A stretch of DNA of 64,000 nucleotides from JBGYPP01 sp041838515 (lineage in GTDB: Bacteria > Bacillota > Clostridia > Lachnospirales > Lachnospiraceae), in contig JBGYPP010000018.1 in NCBI GenBank assembly GCA_041838515.1, forward strand, positions 27,882 through 91,881, given 5' to 3'. The position numbers and the translations under genes were made by a program. The notes under the pieces were generated by a model. That model had not been told where the DNA came from and ran no database searches. It saw only the letters and a list, made by a program, of their open reading frames with translations. Shown here one piece after another: positions 1 through 9,295 of this stretch. The number at the start of each line of letters is the position of its first letter. Position 1 is the first letter of the stretch.

Positions 1-2
1 TT

Positions 3-1010
3 GGAACGGAATACGGTCATACGCTGGCGGCGGCCAGGGTATGGAAACGGCCGAACCGTCTGTTGATAGGCATACAAGGTCTGTGCGGCGTGTATGCCAA
101 GGCGTATATGGCGGATCTGCCCCGGAGGGTGATTCGCAGGCGCACACTGAGGGATGTGCTGCGCAGGGACGGCCTGCTCCTGCAGCAGGAGAGGTATAGG
201 TTGCGGGGCGAGATGGAGAGGGAGGCCATATCCCTCTGCGGCCATGTGGCCGGCCGCACGCATTGGGATAAGCGATATTCCCAGATCTACCAGCCCAGGG
301 CCGTATACCACCACCTTGGAGAGAGCTTGCGGCCATGTTTTTACGAGGAGCAGTGGAGCCGGGAAAAGGCCATACCCTACAGGATATTTCTCAGCCAGGG
401 AGATTATCCCATCAAGGGTCTGCACTACGCTCTGCTGGCCCTGCCCAGGATACAGCAGGCCTATCCCCAGGCCCATCTGGCCGTGGCCGGCGCGCCATTG
501 GTGAAGCTGGGCGATTTGGCCAATAGCTTGAAGAGAGGCTCATATGCCAAGTATCTGGCCTATTTGATAAAAAAGTATCAATTAAGACGCAGCGTGGAAT
601 TTCTGGGCAGGCTGACAGCTCTGGAGATGCGGCAGGCCTACCTGGACAGCAGCGTATTCCTTTGCCCCTCCTCCATAGAGAATTCCCCCAATTCCCTGGG
701 GGAGGCCATGCTGCTGGGCATGCCCTGCGTGGCAGCCAAGGTGGGCGGCGTGGAGAGCATGATGCGCCACGGTCTGGAGGGCCTGCTCTATGAGGGTTTT
801 GATCCGGATGCGCCCAGTGAGGGCCGGGAGGAGGACCTGCTGGAGATCCGGGTGCAGGCTCTGGCGGATACCGTGATAGGGCTGTGGCAGGAGGAGGAGG
901 CTCAGGCGGCCTACGCCTATAGGGCCAGGGAAAGGGCTTTAGAAAACCATAATCCGCATAAAAATTTTTTGCGCCTGATGGAGATCTATACCCTGATGAT
1001 GGGGAGCTAG
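3..1010 (+). CDS. Glycosyltransferase, GT4-like, 5' end outside window
   Basis: The reading frame is open to the window edge, so the N-terminus is missing. A TTG at 63 could be taken as a start, but the codons before it (GTEYGHTLAAARVWKRP) read as normal protein, so the gene most likely begins upstream. The visible part carries a GT-B type C-terminal half: a segment GDYPIKGLHYALLALPRI, then SSIENSPNSLGEAMLLGMPCVAAKVGGVESM, the usual nucleotide-sugar binding helix with an E...E pattern. It probably transfers a sugar from a nucleotide donor at the cytoplasmic face of the membrane for a surface polysaccharide. Two further glycosyltransferase genes follow closely on the same strand. Donor and acceptor cannot be read from sequence. 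Confidence 0.85.
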   Translation, partial: GTEYGHTLAAARVWKRPNRLLIGIQGLCGVYAKAYMADLPRRVIRRRTLRDVLRRDGLLLQQERYRLRGEMEREAISLCGHVAGRTHWDKRYSQIYQPRAVYHHLGESLRPCFYEEQWSREKAIPYRIFLSQGDYPIKGLHYALLALPRIQQAYPQAHLAVAGAPLVKLGDLANSLKRGSYAKYLAYLIKKYQLRRSVEFLGRLTALEMRQAYLDSSVFLCPSSIENSPNSLGEAMLLGMPCVAAKVGGVESMMRHGLEGLLYEGFDPDAPSEGREEDLLEIRVQALADTVIGLWQEEEAQAAYAYRARERALENHNPHKNFLRLMEIYTLMMGS

Positions 1011-1023
1011 GGAGAGTAACCCT

Positions 1024-2187
1024 ATGGAGAGATGGTACTTCGTATCCAATTATATGAATCATCATCAGATAGCCTTTTGCGATGCCATGTACCAAAGACT
1101 GGGGGAGGCCTTTGTCTTTGTGCAGCTGGAGGATATGGAGGAGCACAGGCGGCAGATGGGCTGGAGGGAGTATGAGCGGCCCTATATACGATATTGGCAG
1201 AAGGAGGCACAGGCCCTGGCAGGGGAGCTGCTTGCCGCCAGGCTGGTGCTTTTTGGCGGCAGCGATGAGGAGGAGGTGATCAGACCCCGCCTGGATAGGG
1301 GTCTGCCTACCCTGCGGTATAGCGAAAGCATATACAAAAGGGGGCGGTGGAGAGCGGTCAGCCCCAGGGGCCTGTGGAGAAAGTATCAGGACCATATTTG
1401 CCGCAGAAAGGATCCGGTGTACATGCTCTGCGCCGGCGCCAGAGCCGGCGGAGATTTTGGCCTGTTGGGGGCTTACCCCGGCAAGTTGTACAAATGGGGG
1501 TATTTTCCACCCTTTGTGGAGCAGGACATAGAGGCTCTGCTGGATGCCAAGGAGGGGCGCAGCCTGGGTAGGCCCAAAATATTGTGGGTGGGACGTATGA
1601 TAGATTGGAAGCATCCGGAGTTGGCTTTGGAGGCAGCCGGGCGGCTGGCAGATCTGGGGCTGGATTTTTCCATGGAGTTGGTGGGGCAGGGTCCCAGGCG
1701 ACAGGCCTGCCAAGCCTGGGTGGACAAAAAAGGACTGGATAGAAGTATCGAATTTACAGATTTTCAATCTCCAGAGGCCATACGGGTCAAGATGGAGAGG
1801 GCGGATATATTCCTGATGACCAGCGACCGGCAGGAGGGTTGGGGAGCCGTGGCCAATGAGGCCATGAACAGCGGCTGCGCGCTGGTGGCCAACAGCAGTG
1901 CCGGAGCCATACCCTACCTTCTCCGCTCGGGTATGGAGGGATATGCCTTTCGCAATGGGCAGGCGGCGGACTGTGCGGACAAGCTGGGCCGTCTGCTGAC
2001 ACAGGCAAAGCTGAGGGAGGATATGGGCCGGGCGGCCTATGGGCGAATACGGAGGCTGTGGAATCCCGGAGCCGCAGCGGATGCGCTGCTGGCGCTGGCC
2101 GGCTCTCTGGGGCTATGGCCGGTCTTGCCCGGTCTGGAGGCGGCCATAGCGGAGGATGGGCCCTGTTCCCCGGCTCCCTATATTTGA
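1024..2187 (+). CDS. Glycosyltransferase, GT4-like
   Basis: A 387-residue cytoplasmic GT-B glycosyltransferase. The C-terminal half shows the family pattern: ILWVGRMIDWKHPELALEAA, GQGPRRQACQAWVDKKGLD, then TSDRQEGWGAVANEAMNSGCALVANSSAGAIPYLL, where the E...E pair contacts the donor nucleotide. The ATG follows GGAGAG, 13 bases after the stop of the upstream glycosyltransferase, so the two are co-transcribed. It probably adds one sugar in the same surface-glycan pathway. Family membership is clear; substrate is unknown. Confidence 0.88.
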   Translation: MERWYFVSNYMNHHQIAFCDAMYQRLGEAFVFVQLEDMEEHRRQMGWREYERPYIRYWQKEAQALAGELLAARLVLFGGSDEEEVIRPRLDRGLPTLRYSESIYKRGRWRAVSPRGLWRKYQDHICRRKDPVYMLCAGARAGGDFGLLGAYPGKLYKWGYFPPFVEQDIEALLDAKEGRSLGRPKILWVGRMIDWKHPELALEAAGRLADLGLDFSMELVGQGPRRQACQAWVDKKGLDRSIEFTDFQSPEAIRVKMERADIFLMTSDRQEGWGAVANEAMNSGCALVANSSAGAIPYLLRSGMEGYAFRNGQAADCADKLGRLLTQAKLREDMGRAAYGRIRRLWNPGAAADALLALAGSLGLWPVLPGLEAAIAEDGPCSPAPYI

Positions 2188-2198
2188 GGAATAAGAAT

Positions 2199-3182
2199 AT
2201 GCCAAGGATTAGCGTCATTGTGCCGGTCTACAACGTAGAGAGCTATCTAGAGGCCTGTATACGTTCTATAGCAGGTCAGAGCTTTGGCGATTGGGAGCTG
2301 TTGTTGGTGGATGATGGATCCACAGATGGCTCGGCGCAGATATGCTCTGGCTGGGCGGTCAGGGACAGCCGCATACGGCTATTGCAAAAGGAAAACGGGG
2401 GAACTTCCACAGCTCGGAACTGGGGATTGGCCCACGCCACAGGAGAGTATGTGTCCTTTGTGGACGGGGATGACTACATAGACCCGGAAATGCTGGAGCA
2501 GTTGTGGAGGGCGGTGGAGGAGCATGGAGCGGATATGGCCCAGGTGGGCCGTATAGAAGAGACAGAGGACGGCAGGCGGCTGCCGGATATCTGTACTCCG
2601 CCGGAAGAAGAGCGCTGGGAGAGTGCTGAGGAATTTCTGCGGCAGCTTCTACTGCACAAGGGGGATTGTTCCTTTTGTACCAAATTGACCCGCCGCAGCC
2701 TGTTGGCGGCCGAGGCTTTTCCCCCGGGCAGGCTGAATGAGGATTTCTACCTATGCCTGGAACTGCTGCCCCGCATAGAGGCGGTGAGGCTGCTGTCCGG
2801 CCGCCACTACCATGTGCGTTACCGCCAGGGCAGCAATACCCGCCAGGGCGGCGGGGCGGGCTTTTCCCAGGTGTATATAGACAATGTGGACAATGCGCAA
2901 AAGGCCCTGGAGCTGTGCCGGGACCGTTATCCTCAGCTGTTGCCCATATGCCGCCGCTTTGGCGCATACCAGAGGCTGGATTATATGCTGCACATACCCC
3001 TGGGAGAGATGTCGGCGGACAATGTCTTTTTCAGGCGGACAGTGGCGGACATGAGAAAGGGGTTGGCGGGCGTGCTGGCCAGCCCCTGGCTGGGCCTGCG
3101 GGAGAAGAGTTACTATGCCCTGCTGGCCCTATGGCCCCGGGGGATACGGCACCTCCACGCCAGACTCAAGGGCTGGATTTGA
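2199..3182 (+). CDS. Glycosyltransferase family 2
   Basis: A 327-residue GT-A fold transferase. The N-terminus is diagnostic: RISVIVPVYNVESYLEACI, then LLLVDDGSTDGS and the DXD-type metal site in SFVDGDDYI. I chose the ATG at 2199 because it directly precedes the PRISVIVPVYN strand and has GAGGA upstream, overlapping the stop of the preceding gene; the frame is open further upstream but that part does not resemble the family. The C-terminal region is the variable acceptor part. Its last 54 bases overlap the tail of a convergent AraC-type gene. It likely ends the glycosyltransferase run that enters from the left edge. Confidence 0.9.
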   Translation: MPRISVIVPVYNVESYLEACIRSIAGQSFGDWELLLVDDGSTDGSAQICSGWAVRDSRIRLLQKENGGTSTARNWGLAHATGEYVSFVDGDDYIDPEMLEQLWRAVEEHGADMAQVGRIEETEDGRRLPDICTPPEEERWESAEEFLRQLLLHKGDCSFCTKLTRRSLLAAEAFPPGRLNEDFYLCLELLPRIEAVRLLSGRHYHVRYRQGSNTRQGGGAGFSQVYIDNVDNAQKALELCRDRYPQLLPICRRFGAYQRLDYMLHIPLGEMSADNVFFRRTVADMRKGLAGVLASPWLGLREKSYYALLALWPRGIRHLHARLKGWI

Positions 3183-4157
3183 GGCTCCCTGCTCTGGGGA
3201 GAGCCGGTATTCCCGGGGCGTATGCCCATAGCATTGTTTGAATATGCGGTGGAAGAAGCTGGTGTTGCTGTACCCTGTCATGGCCGCGATCCGGTCTATG
3301 GGCAGAGCCGTATGGCGCAGCAGTCTGGCGGCCTGCCGCAGCCTGCGCTCCTGCAACAGCTGTTTGAAGGTGTTGCCGGAGTTTTTTTTGATCAGTCTGC
3401 TCAGCGCATAGGCCGGCTGGCCGCAGATATGGGAGAGTTCCTCCAGGCTGGCTGTGGCATAGCAATGGTCTATATATCGCAACGCCTCCCAAAAAATGCC
3501 CTGTTCATATCCCTCCGGCCCCTCCTCGCTGCAGATGCGTCCTGTCTGGCCCTGCAGGAGCAGAAGCAACAGACCCATAGAGGTCTGATTGACCCTCCGG
3601 GAGGCGCCCTGGGGATGGGTCAGCGCATGGATCAGATTTTCTACGATATTTTGTATGGGCAGTATGTCAGACACCTGAAAGTATAGATGGTCTATGGAGC
3701 CGTTTTCCTCCCGCAGGGCAGACATCAGAAAATGCCAGAGCAGATTGCCCTCATCCATCAGCAATACCGGAAGGTCAAAGAACTCCGGCAGTATGATAAA
3801 ATTGACGGCCAGATCCCCATATCCGCAGGGCAGTATCTCATGGGAGGCATGGGGGTTGAGCAGCAGCAGTTCTCCGGCCTTTAGCTGTAGCCTCCTCCGG
3901 TCATTGATGATATGTGTGGTCTGTCCCTGGCACATATAGATGATCTCCAGGTAATTGTGCCTGTGGCGGGGGAAGTGCGCAAATCGAGTGTGGGGGCGCA
4001 TATCCATCAGCATACCCCGCCGCAGCATTTTTTGGCTGTCCACAACGAAGGCGCTCCCGCTGGCGTACAGGGATTGCTCCACTCCGACTCCACCTTTTTG
4101 TATGGCCTCCTCCTCCGGGGATATGCGCATCAGTATGTCCAACAGGCTCTGCTGCAT
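3129..4157 (-). CDS. AraC-family regulator with cupin sensor, likely for L-rhamnose genes
   Basis: A 342-residue transcription factor. The N-terminal half carries a cupin-type sugar-sensing domain (FAHFPRHRHNYLEIIYMCQGQTT, then LKAGELLLLNPHASHEI). The C-terminal third holds the two helix-turn-helix motifs of the AraC family, ending in the typical IAAMTGYSNTSFFHRIFKQ..GHTPREYR. AAGGAGGCAGA precedes the ATG. It is divergent from rhaA, with 222 bases between the starts, which makes it the natural candidate activator of rhaA in response to rhamnose. That role is inferred from position. The tail past the last HTH (about 25 residues) overlaps the preceding convergent gene. Confidence 0.9.
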   Translation of the reverse strand: MQQSLLDILMRISPEEEAIQKGGVGVEQSLYASGSAFVVDSQKMLRRGMLMDMRPHTRFAHFPRHRHNYLEIIYMCQGQTTHIINDRRRLQLKAGELLLLNPHASHEILPCGYGDLAVNFIILPEFFDLPVLLMDEGNLLWHFLMSALREENGSIDHLYFQVSDILPIQNIVENLIHALTHPQGASRRVNQTSMGLLLLLLQGQTGRICSEEGPEGYEQGIFWEALRYIDHCYATASLEELSHICGQPAYALSRLIKKNSGNTFKQLLQERRLRQAARLLRHTALPIDRIAAMTGYSNTSFFHRIFKQCYGHTPREYRLSPEQGASNPALESGVEVPYPPGP

Positions 4158-4248
4158 TCTGCCTCCTTGGGCCCTGCCCTATATCCCTATTGTATCCCCA
4201 GGGGCGGCATTATGCAAATAAAGACGGAAAAAAATGCAAGATAAAATC

Positions 4249-4277
4249 TTAAAAATGGGAAAGTCTGGGAATATAAT
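4249..4277 (+). promoter_or_regulatory. Candidate promoter of rhaA
   Basis: TTAAAA and TATAAT separated by 18 bases, about 100 bases upstream of the rhaA start and inside the divergent araC-rhaA spacer. The -35 box is poor, which fits a promoter needing an activator such as the adjacent AraC protein. Inference from sequence only. Confidence 0.45.
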
Positions 4278-4291
4278 AGATTTATCCAATG

Positions 4292-4379
4292 CAAGAATTT
4301 GCAATTAAGGATGGAAATACGGAAAGGAGCAAGTTCAAGAATTTGCAATTCAGGATGGAAATACGGAAAGGAGCAGGGT
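4292..4379 (+). repeat. Tandem duplication of a 44-bp leader including the ribosome binding site
   Basis: Two adjacent 44-base copies (4292-4335 and 4336-4379) differ at three positions. Each ends with GGAAAGGAGC, so the Shine-Dalgarno sequence is duplicated. The second copy abuts the rhaA ATG at 4380. The first copy's ribosome binding site is followed by no ATG at normal spacing. Confidence 0.9.
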
Positions 4380-5642
4380 ATGGGGGTACAGAGCAGGTAT
4401 GAGGAGGCTAAGGCCATCTATGCCGGACTGGGCATAGACACGGATAAGGCCATAGAGAGTTTGAGAAAGGCGCCGGTGTCCCTGCACTGCTGGCAGGGGG
4501 ATGATGTGCGGGGATTTGACCACGAGGGGGGATTGACCGGAGGCATACAGACCACCGGCAATTATCCGGGCCGGGCGCAGACGCCCCAGGAGCTGTTCGC
4601 CGATATGGATAAGGTTCTGCGGCTGACCCCGGGCGCAAAGAAGATCAATGTACACGCCTGCTACGCCATATTCGGCGAGGACGGCTTTGTGGATAGGGAC
4701 AAGCTGGAACCCAGGCATTTCCAGGCTTGGGTGGATTTTGCCAAGGCCCGGGGGCTGGGTCTGGATTTCAATCCCACCTTTTTCTCCCATGAAAAGGCTG
4801 CAGACGGTCTGACTCTAGCCCATCCGGATCCCCAGATCCGAGCCTTTTGGATAGAGCATGGAAAGGCCTGCATACGCATATCCTCCTATTTTGCCGAGGA
4901 GACGGGCATACCCTGCGTAATGAATATCTGGACAGGGGATGGATTTAAGGACATACCGGCTGACAGGATGGGCCCCAGGCTGCGGTACAAGGAATCTATA
5001 GAGGCCATACTGTCCGAACCCTTTGATTTTGCCATGGTAAAGCCCTGCGTGGAATCCAAGGTCTTTGGCATAGGTGTGGAGTCGTATACCGTGGGATCGG
5101 GAGAATTTGCGCTGAGTTTTGCCGCTGCCCATCCGGACAAGTGTATGCCTCTGATGGACAATGGCCATTATCACCCTACGGAGATGGTGTCTGACAAGAT
5201 ACCCGCTCTGCTGTGCTTCTATCCGGAGATCGCCCTGCATATCACCCGTCCCGTGCGCTGGGACAGCGACCATGTGGTGATCTTTGACGATGAGACAAGG
5301 GAGATAGCCAAGGAGATCGTGCGCAATGGCGCTCTGGAGAGGGTGCATATGGCGCTGGATTACTTTGACGCCTCTATCAACAGGGTGGCTGCCTGGGCGC
5401 TGGGCTTCCGTTCTTTCCAAAAGGCACTGCTCTTTGCGCTTCTGCAGCCCAATGACAGGGCTAGGGAGCTGCAGGAGGGCGGCTGGTGGAGCCGGCTGAT
5501 GGCTCTGGCGGAGGAGGCCAAATGCCTGCCCTTTGGGGATGTGTGGGAGTATTACTGCCAGGTATGCCAGGTCAAGGGCGAGGCGGAGTGGTTTGCCGAT
5601 GTGGAGGAGTACGAGAGGGAAGTGCTGTCTTTGAGGCAGTGA
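4380..5642 (+). CDS. rhaA: L-rhamnose isomerase
   Basis: Converts L-rhamnose to L-rhamnulose, the first intracellular step of rhamnose catabolism. At 420 residues it matches the usual RhaA length. The family signatures are unmistakable: PVSLHCWQGDDVRGF, GLTGGIQTTGNYPG, LGLDFNPTFFSHEKAADGLTL, VMNIWTGDGFKD, GIGVESYTVGSGEF, RPVRWDSDHVV and the metal and sugar binding ALDYFDASINR. The chosen ATG lies a few bases after GGAAAGGAGC; the frame is open upstream only through the duplicated leader. No kinase (rhaB) or aldolase (rhaD) gene follows, so the later steps must be encoded elsewhere. Confidence 0.97.
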   Translation: MGVQSRYEEAKAIYAGLGIDTDKAIESLRKAPVSLHCWQGDDVRGFDHEGGLTGGIQTTGNYPGRAQTPQELFADMDKVLRLTPGAKKINVHACYAIFGEDGFVDRDKLEPRHFQAWVDFAKARGLGLDFNPTFFSHEKAADGLTLAHPDPQIRAFWIEHGKACIRISSYFAEETGIPCVMNIWTGDGFKDIPADRMGPRLRYKESIEAILSEPFDFAMVKPCVESKVFGIGVESYTVGSGEFALSFAAAHPDKCMPLMDNGHYHPTEMVSDKIPALLCFYPEIALHITRPVRWDSDHVVIFDDETREIAKEIVRNGALERVHMALDYFDASINRVAAWALGFRSFQKALLFALLQPNDRARELQEGGWWSRLMALAEEAKCLPFGDVWEYYCQVCQVKGEAEWFADVEEYEREVLSLRQ

Positions 5643-5669
5643 TGCCGGGGAGGAGGCTGAGTGATAATG

Positions 5670-7505
5670 CTAAGGGGATGGGCTGTCCTGGTCCATCCCC
5701 TCTTTTGCGTGCAAGGGTATGCGCAGCCGCACCTCTGTGCCGCAGCCCGGATGGGAGGAAAATTCCAGTCCATAGGCCGGGCCATAGAGCAGCCGCAGCC
5801 TTTGATGGGTATTGTATATGCCTATATTGCTCCCCTTGCCAGGAGGCAGAGAGCCGCCGGGCAGGGCGCGGAGTTTGTCCGGCTGTATGCCCACGCCATC
5901 GTCAGAGATGACAAAGAGTATATCTCCCGCCTCCTGCCAGGCCATAATGACTATCTCCCCGGCCTTTTCCTCTTTTTCAAATATACCGTGTTGTATAGAG
6001 TTCTCCACTATGGGCTGCAGCACCAGTTTGGGAATCTGTGCATCCAAAAACTGCTCCGGCACATCGATGAGAAAGCCGATTTTGTTTTCATAGCGCATAT
6101 TCTGTAGGGCGACATACAATTCTACATGGCGCAGTTCCTCACGTATAGGTATGAGTATGTTGCGGCGGCTGAGGGTCAGTTTGTAGAATTTGGACAGGGT
6201 CTGTATGGCCAGGGATACCTCTTGCTGTTTGCCGCTCTGGGCCAGCCAGTTGATCATATCCAGCATATTGTAGAGAAAATGGGGGTTGATCTGCGCCTGC
6301 AAGGCCCGCACCTCGGATACCTTTAGCGCCTCGGCCGCTTTTTTCTGTTCATCCAGGGATTTTTGCAGGCGGATCACCATGCGGTTGTAATGGGAGATCA
6401 GATGGCCTATCTCATCCCTGTCCCTGGCGCTCTCCAGCTGTAAGGGTTGTTCCTCCTGCTTGTCCATGGTGGAAATCAGCCTTGAGAGGCGGCGGGAGAG
6501 GCTGTCGGAGAGCAGTAGGGATATGGCTAGGGTCAGCAGTATAAAGAAGAGGTATCCGTAAGAGGCGGCGCGCAACAGTCCCTCCTCCTGGGAAAATATG
6601 CGGTTCTTGGGTATGACGGACACCAGACGCCAATCTGTCTGATGCAATTGGCGGTAGCTCAGATACAGTGGCTCGCCCAAGATGGTGGCCGTGGTAAAGG
6701 AGTATGAGCTGCCCATCAGGGCCGGCAGGGAGTCATAGCGCATGAAATAGGTGCCGGCCAGGCCGGCATGAGAGGCTCCGGCCAGGCTATTGCGGCTGTT
6801 GATGATATAGTAGACGCTCTCCTCCTCCGGACTGTTCTGTCTCAGCAGGTCCAGCAGAGGCTGTTTGGAGAAATAAATGGCTACATAGACCTTGTGCTCC
6901 CGGCTGGGGGTCTGCAGGGTGAATTTGCGTATATAAGCCATATCGCCCAGAGTATCCAGCTCCGGATAGCTGAGATAAAACTCCGGGCAGAGCAGGCTCT
7001 CGGTCTGGGGGGATCCAGAGAATATGCCGTGCCAATAACTGCCTAGTATATCAAAATCTGAGCGAAGAAACAGGCCGGCCTTGCCCGGCAGGGAAGGCAT
7101 ATCCGGAGCATAGATGCGTATGGCGCTTATCAGCTGTCCGTCAGTGTAGTCTTGCAGGCTGGAGAAAAAATCCAATGCCTGCGGGCTTTGCCAGACCTGG
7201 GCTTGCGCTTCCCCGGCCTGGGAATGGAGCAGATAATCCTGAAAAAATCTGTCGCCGGAGAGGCTGTCCATAACATGGCGCAGCCGGGAGATCTGCCCCT
7301 CCAGCGCAGAAGCTGTCTGGCTGACCAGCGCCTGGCTGGAGGCCAGCGTATTGCTGCGTATGATGGATGAGAGCCGGGTGTAGAGAAAGATGTAGAGAAA
7401 GAGGGAGGGAAGCAGCAATACCAGCAGTATCAGAGCCATAAACTTTCGTTTTAGCCGCATATGGTGAAAGAAATAATATAGGGGCTTGGGTGTCTTTGCC
7501 GGCAT
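5670..7505 (-). CDS. YesM-type sensor histidine kinase
   Basis: A 611-residue membrane sensor kinase. An N-terminal helix (about residues 20-42) is followed by an extracellular sensor region of some 250 residues, a second membrane helix near residue 315, a HAMP-like segment, and the His_kinase domain with the phosphorylated histidine in ALQAQINPHFLYNMLDMINWL. The ATP-binding part shows LVLQPIVENSIQHGI and the glycine box SDDGVGI. AGGAGAG precedes the ATG. It lies 30 bases downstream of its partner response regulator, on the same strand. Placed between rhaA and a sugar ABC transporter, it probably senses an external sugar or its binding protein and controls the transporter; that is inference. 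Confidence 0.92.
   Translation of the reverse strand: MPAKTPKPLYYFFHHMRLKRKFMALILLVLLLPSLFLYIFLYTRLSSIIRSNTLASSQALVSQTASALEGQISRLRHVMDSLSGDRFFQDYLLHSQAGEAQAQVWQSPQALDFFSSLQDYTDGQLISAIRIYAPDMPSLPGKAGLFLRSDFDILGSYWHGIFSGSPQTESLLCPEFYLSYPELDTLGDMAYIRKFTLQTPSREHKVYVAIYFSKQPLLDLLRQNSPEEESVYYIINSRNSLAGASHAGLAGTYFMRYDSLPALMGSSYSFTTATILGEPLYLSYRQLHQTDWRLVSVIPKNRIFSQEEGLLRAASYGYLFFILLTLAISLLLSDSLSRRLSRLISTMDKQEEQPLQLESARDRDEIGHLISHYNRMVIRLQKSLDEQKKAAEALKVSEVRALQAQINPHFLYNMLDMINWLAQSGKQQEVSLAIQTLSKFYKLTLSRRNILIPIREELRHVELYVALQNMRYENKIGFLIDVPEQFLDAQIPKLVLQPIVENSIQHGIFEKEEKAGEIVIMAWQEAGDILFVISDDGVGIQPDKLRALPGGSLPPGKGSNIGIYNTHQRLRLLYGPAYGLEFSSHPGCGTEVRLRIPLHAKEGMDQDSPSP
5674..5706 (+). terminator. Terminator of rhaA, inside the 3' end of the histidine kinase gene
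   Basis: An 8-bp stem GGGGATGG/CCATCCCC followed by TCTTTT lies 32 bases after the rhaA stop. The same bases encode the last residues (SPSP) and stop of the convergent sensor kinase gene. Confidence 0.75.
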
Positions 7506-7535
7506 ATGCTCTCCTGTCCTGCCGCAGGGCGGCGC

Positions 7536-9104
7536 TTATCTGGAACGGGGGGCCTCCCTGTATTCTGAGGGGGTGAGCCCTGTCATCTTCTTGAACAATT
7601 TGCCAAAATAATGGCTGTCGCCATATCCCACCCGGGCGGCTATGCCTTGAATTTTTTGGCTTGGATCCTGGAGGAATTCCTTGGCCTTGTCCAGGCGGTA
7701 TTCTGTCAGATATTGATTGAGGGTGCTGCCGGTTTCTTGTTTGAACAGTGTGCAGACATAGGAGGCGGACAGATAGACATGGCCGCTGATATCCTGTATG
7801 GATAAACCTTCACTGTGATAATGGGTGGATATATAAGCCTTGATCTTGGCCACCACCCTGCCCGCATCTCCCTGGGAGGAGATCTGGCTGCTCCAGCGCT
7901 GCAGCCGCTGGCAGGCTACCTGGTGCAGGGAGGCCAGGCTGGGAGATTCCAGCAAATGCCCCCAGGCCTCTGACGGACTCTCCGTCTGGGCCGGCATACG
8001 GCTTTTGCTCTGTCGCTCCTCCAGTATATCCAGCAGGCGGAAATAATATGCCTTGGCCTGGTGGGGCAGGGGATGGGGCGGCGCTTGAAACAGAGCGAAG
8101 ACCTGATCCAACAATAGCTGGGCCTGCTTGGCATCCTGCTGCAGCAGGGACTCCCGAAAGCGTGGGGGAATGGTGGAGAGAACCTCTTCTCTTTGCTCCA
8201 AGCCGGGAGCATCCGGCTCCGGCTCTCCATAGAAATGTAGGCTGCCAGTCGGGGAGAAAAAGGCTTTTTGCAGGGCCAATACGCCGCAGGTATAGGATTC
8301 CGGACACTGGCCGATGCTATTCTGCACCGGGCCTATGGCCAGGTGGAAATCTCTTGTGTGTCCAGACAAATGGGAGCAAAATTCCTCGGCTAGGGAGAGG
8401 ATTTTTTCCCTGTCCGGAGGGGAGAGGGACCACAGATGAAAGATCCAGAGATGGGGTTGACGCAGGAAAAAAATGTGCCCAAAGTCATATTTTTCGCATA
8501 AGAATTCCATAATATTTGGGGGTGCATCCCCGTTTTCCTCTGTAGAAAAATAGCTGTACACAGGCAGAATCATGGTAAAAAAATAGTATTTTTTCTCAGT
8601 CAAAAAAAGCAAATCCGCATCGGAGAGCAAGCCTATTATAGAAGATTCATCAGAGAATTTTGTTAACCTTGATGCCAGGATTTCTCGGGAGCGGGATAGG
8701 GAAGTGGTGATTTTATCCCGGTTTTCCCTGTGCTTTTTTACATGGGATATGGCCTCTTTTAGAGCCTCCTCCAGTTCCGCAGGATCTATGGGTTTTTCCA
8801 CATAGCTAAGGGCCTTGAGGCGTATGGCGGCCTTGAGATAGGCCTTGTCTGAGTATCCGCTCATAAAGATAATGGGCATTTCCGGCCGCAGCGCCTGCAA
8901 GCGGCTGGCCAGGGATATGCCGTCCATGCGGGGCATGCGTATATCGCTCAGCAATATGTCCGGCATGGCAGCAGAGGCCATGTGCAGCGCATCCAGGCCG
9001 TCCACAGCGGTCTGCACCTGCTCTATGCCCAGCTGTCTCCAGGGTAAAATCTGGGATATGCCCTCCCGCGTCAGCTTTTCATCGTCCACGATTAACAGCC
9101 GCAT
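7536..9104 (-). CDS. YesN-type response regulator with AraC output domain
   Basis: A 522-residue regulator. The receiver domain occupies the first ~120 residues (RLLIVDDEKLTREGI, phosphoacceptor Asp in DILLSDIRMPRMDGI, Lys in VEKPID). A long middle region of unclear fold follows, and the C-terminal ~100 residues form an AraC-type double HTH (IQDISGHVYLSASYVCTLFKQ, VGYGDSHYFGKLFKKMTGLTPSEYR). I placed the start at 9104 because AAGGAGGGA lies 4 bases before it; an ATG at 9119 overlaps that ribosome binding site. It heads the regulator-kinase operon and is divergent from the ABC transporter operon, its likely target. Confidence 0.92.
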   Translation of the reverse strand: MRLLIVDDEKLTREGISQILPWRQLGIEQVQTAVDGLDALHMASAAMPDILLSDIRMPRMDGISLASRLQALRPEMPIIFMSGYSDKAYLKAAIRLKALSYVEKPIDPAELEEALKEAISHVKKHRENRDKITTSLSRSREILASRLTKFSDESSIIGLLSDADLLFLTEKKYYFFTMILPVYSYFSTEENGDAPPNIMEFLCEKYDFGHIFFLRQPHLWIFHLWSLSPPDREKILSLAEEFCSHLSGHTRDFHLAIGPVQNSIGQCPESYTCGVLALQKAFFSPTGSLHFYGEPEPDAPGLEQREEVLSTIPPRFRESLLQQDAKQAQLLLDQVFALFQAPPHPLPHQAKAYYFRLLDILEERQSKSRMPAQTESPSEAWGHLLESPSLASLHQVACQRLQRWSSQISSQGDAGRVVAKIKAYISTHYHSEGLSIQDISGHVYLSASYVCTLFKQETGSTLNQYLTEYRLDKAKEFLQDPSQKIQGIAARVGYGDSHYFGKLFKKMTGLTPSEYREAPRSR

Positions 9105-9180
9105 TTCTCCCTCCTTCATCTCCGCAGATATACTGCGTTAAATACTATATAGCGCAAATGGGGGAGAAAAATCAAATAGA

Positions 9181-9194
9181 GAAAAGCGCTGTCA
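9181..9194. promoter_or_regulatory. Possible catabolite-responsive (cre-like) element
   Basis: GAAAAGCGCTGTCA matches the idealised CcpA box TGAAAGCGCTTTCA at 11 of 14 positions and lies between the divergent regulator and transporter operons. The leading TG is absent, so this is weak and rests on position as much as sequence. Confidence 0.3.
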
Positions 9195-9295
9195 TTACAA
9201 AAGCCCAAAAGATATTACCCCTAATCCAAAGATTATCCCGTATGGGAAATGGAGGGTCGGCGCTATAATGAATTTGCAAAGAAGGAGGGGCTGCC

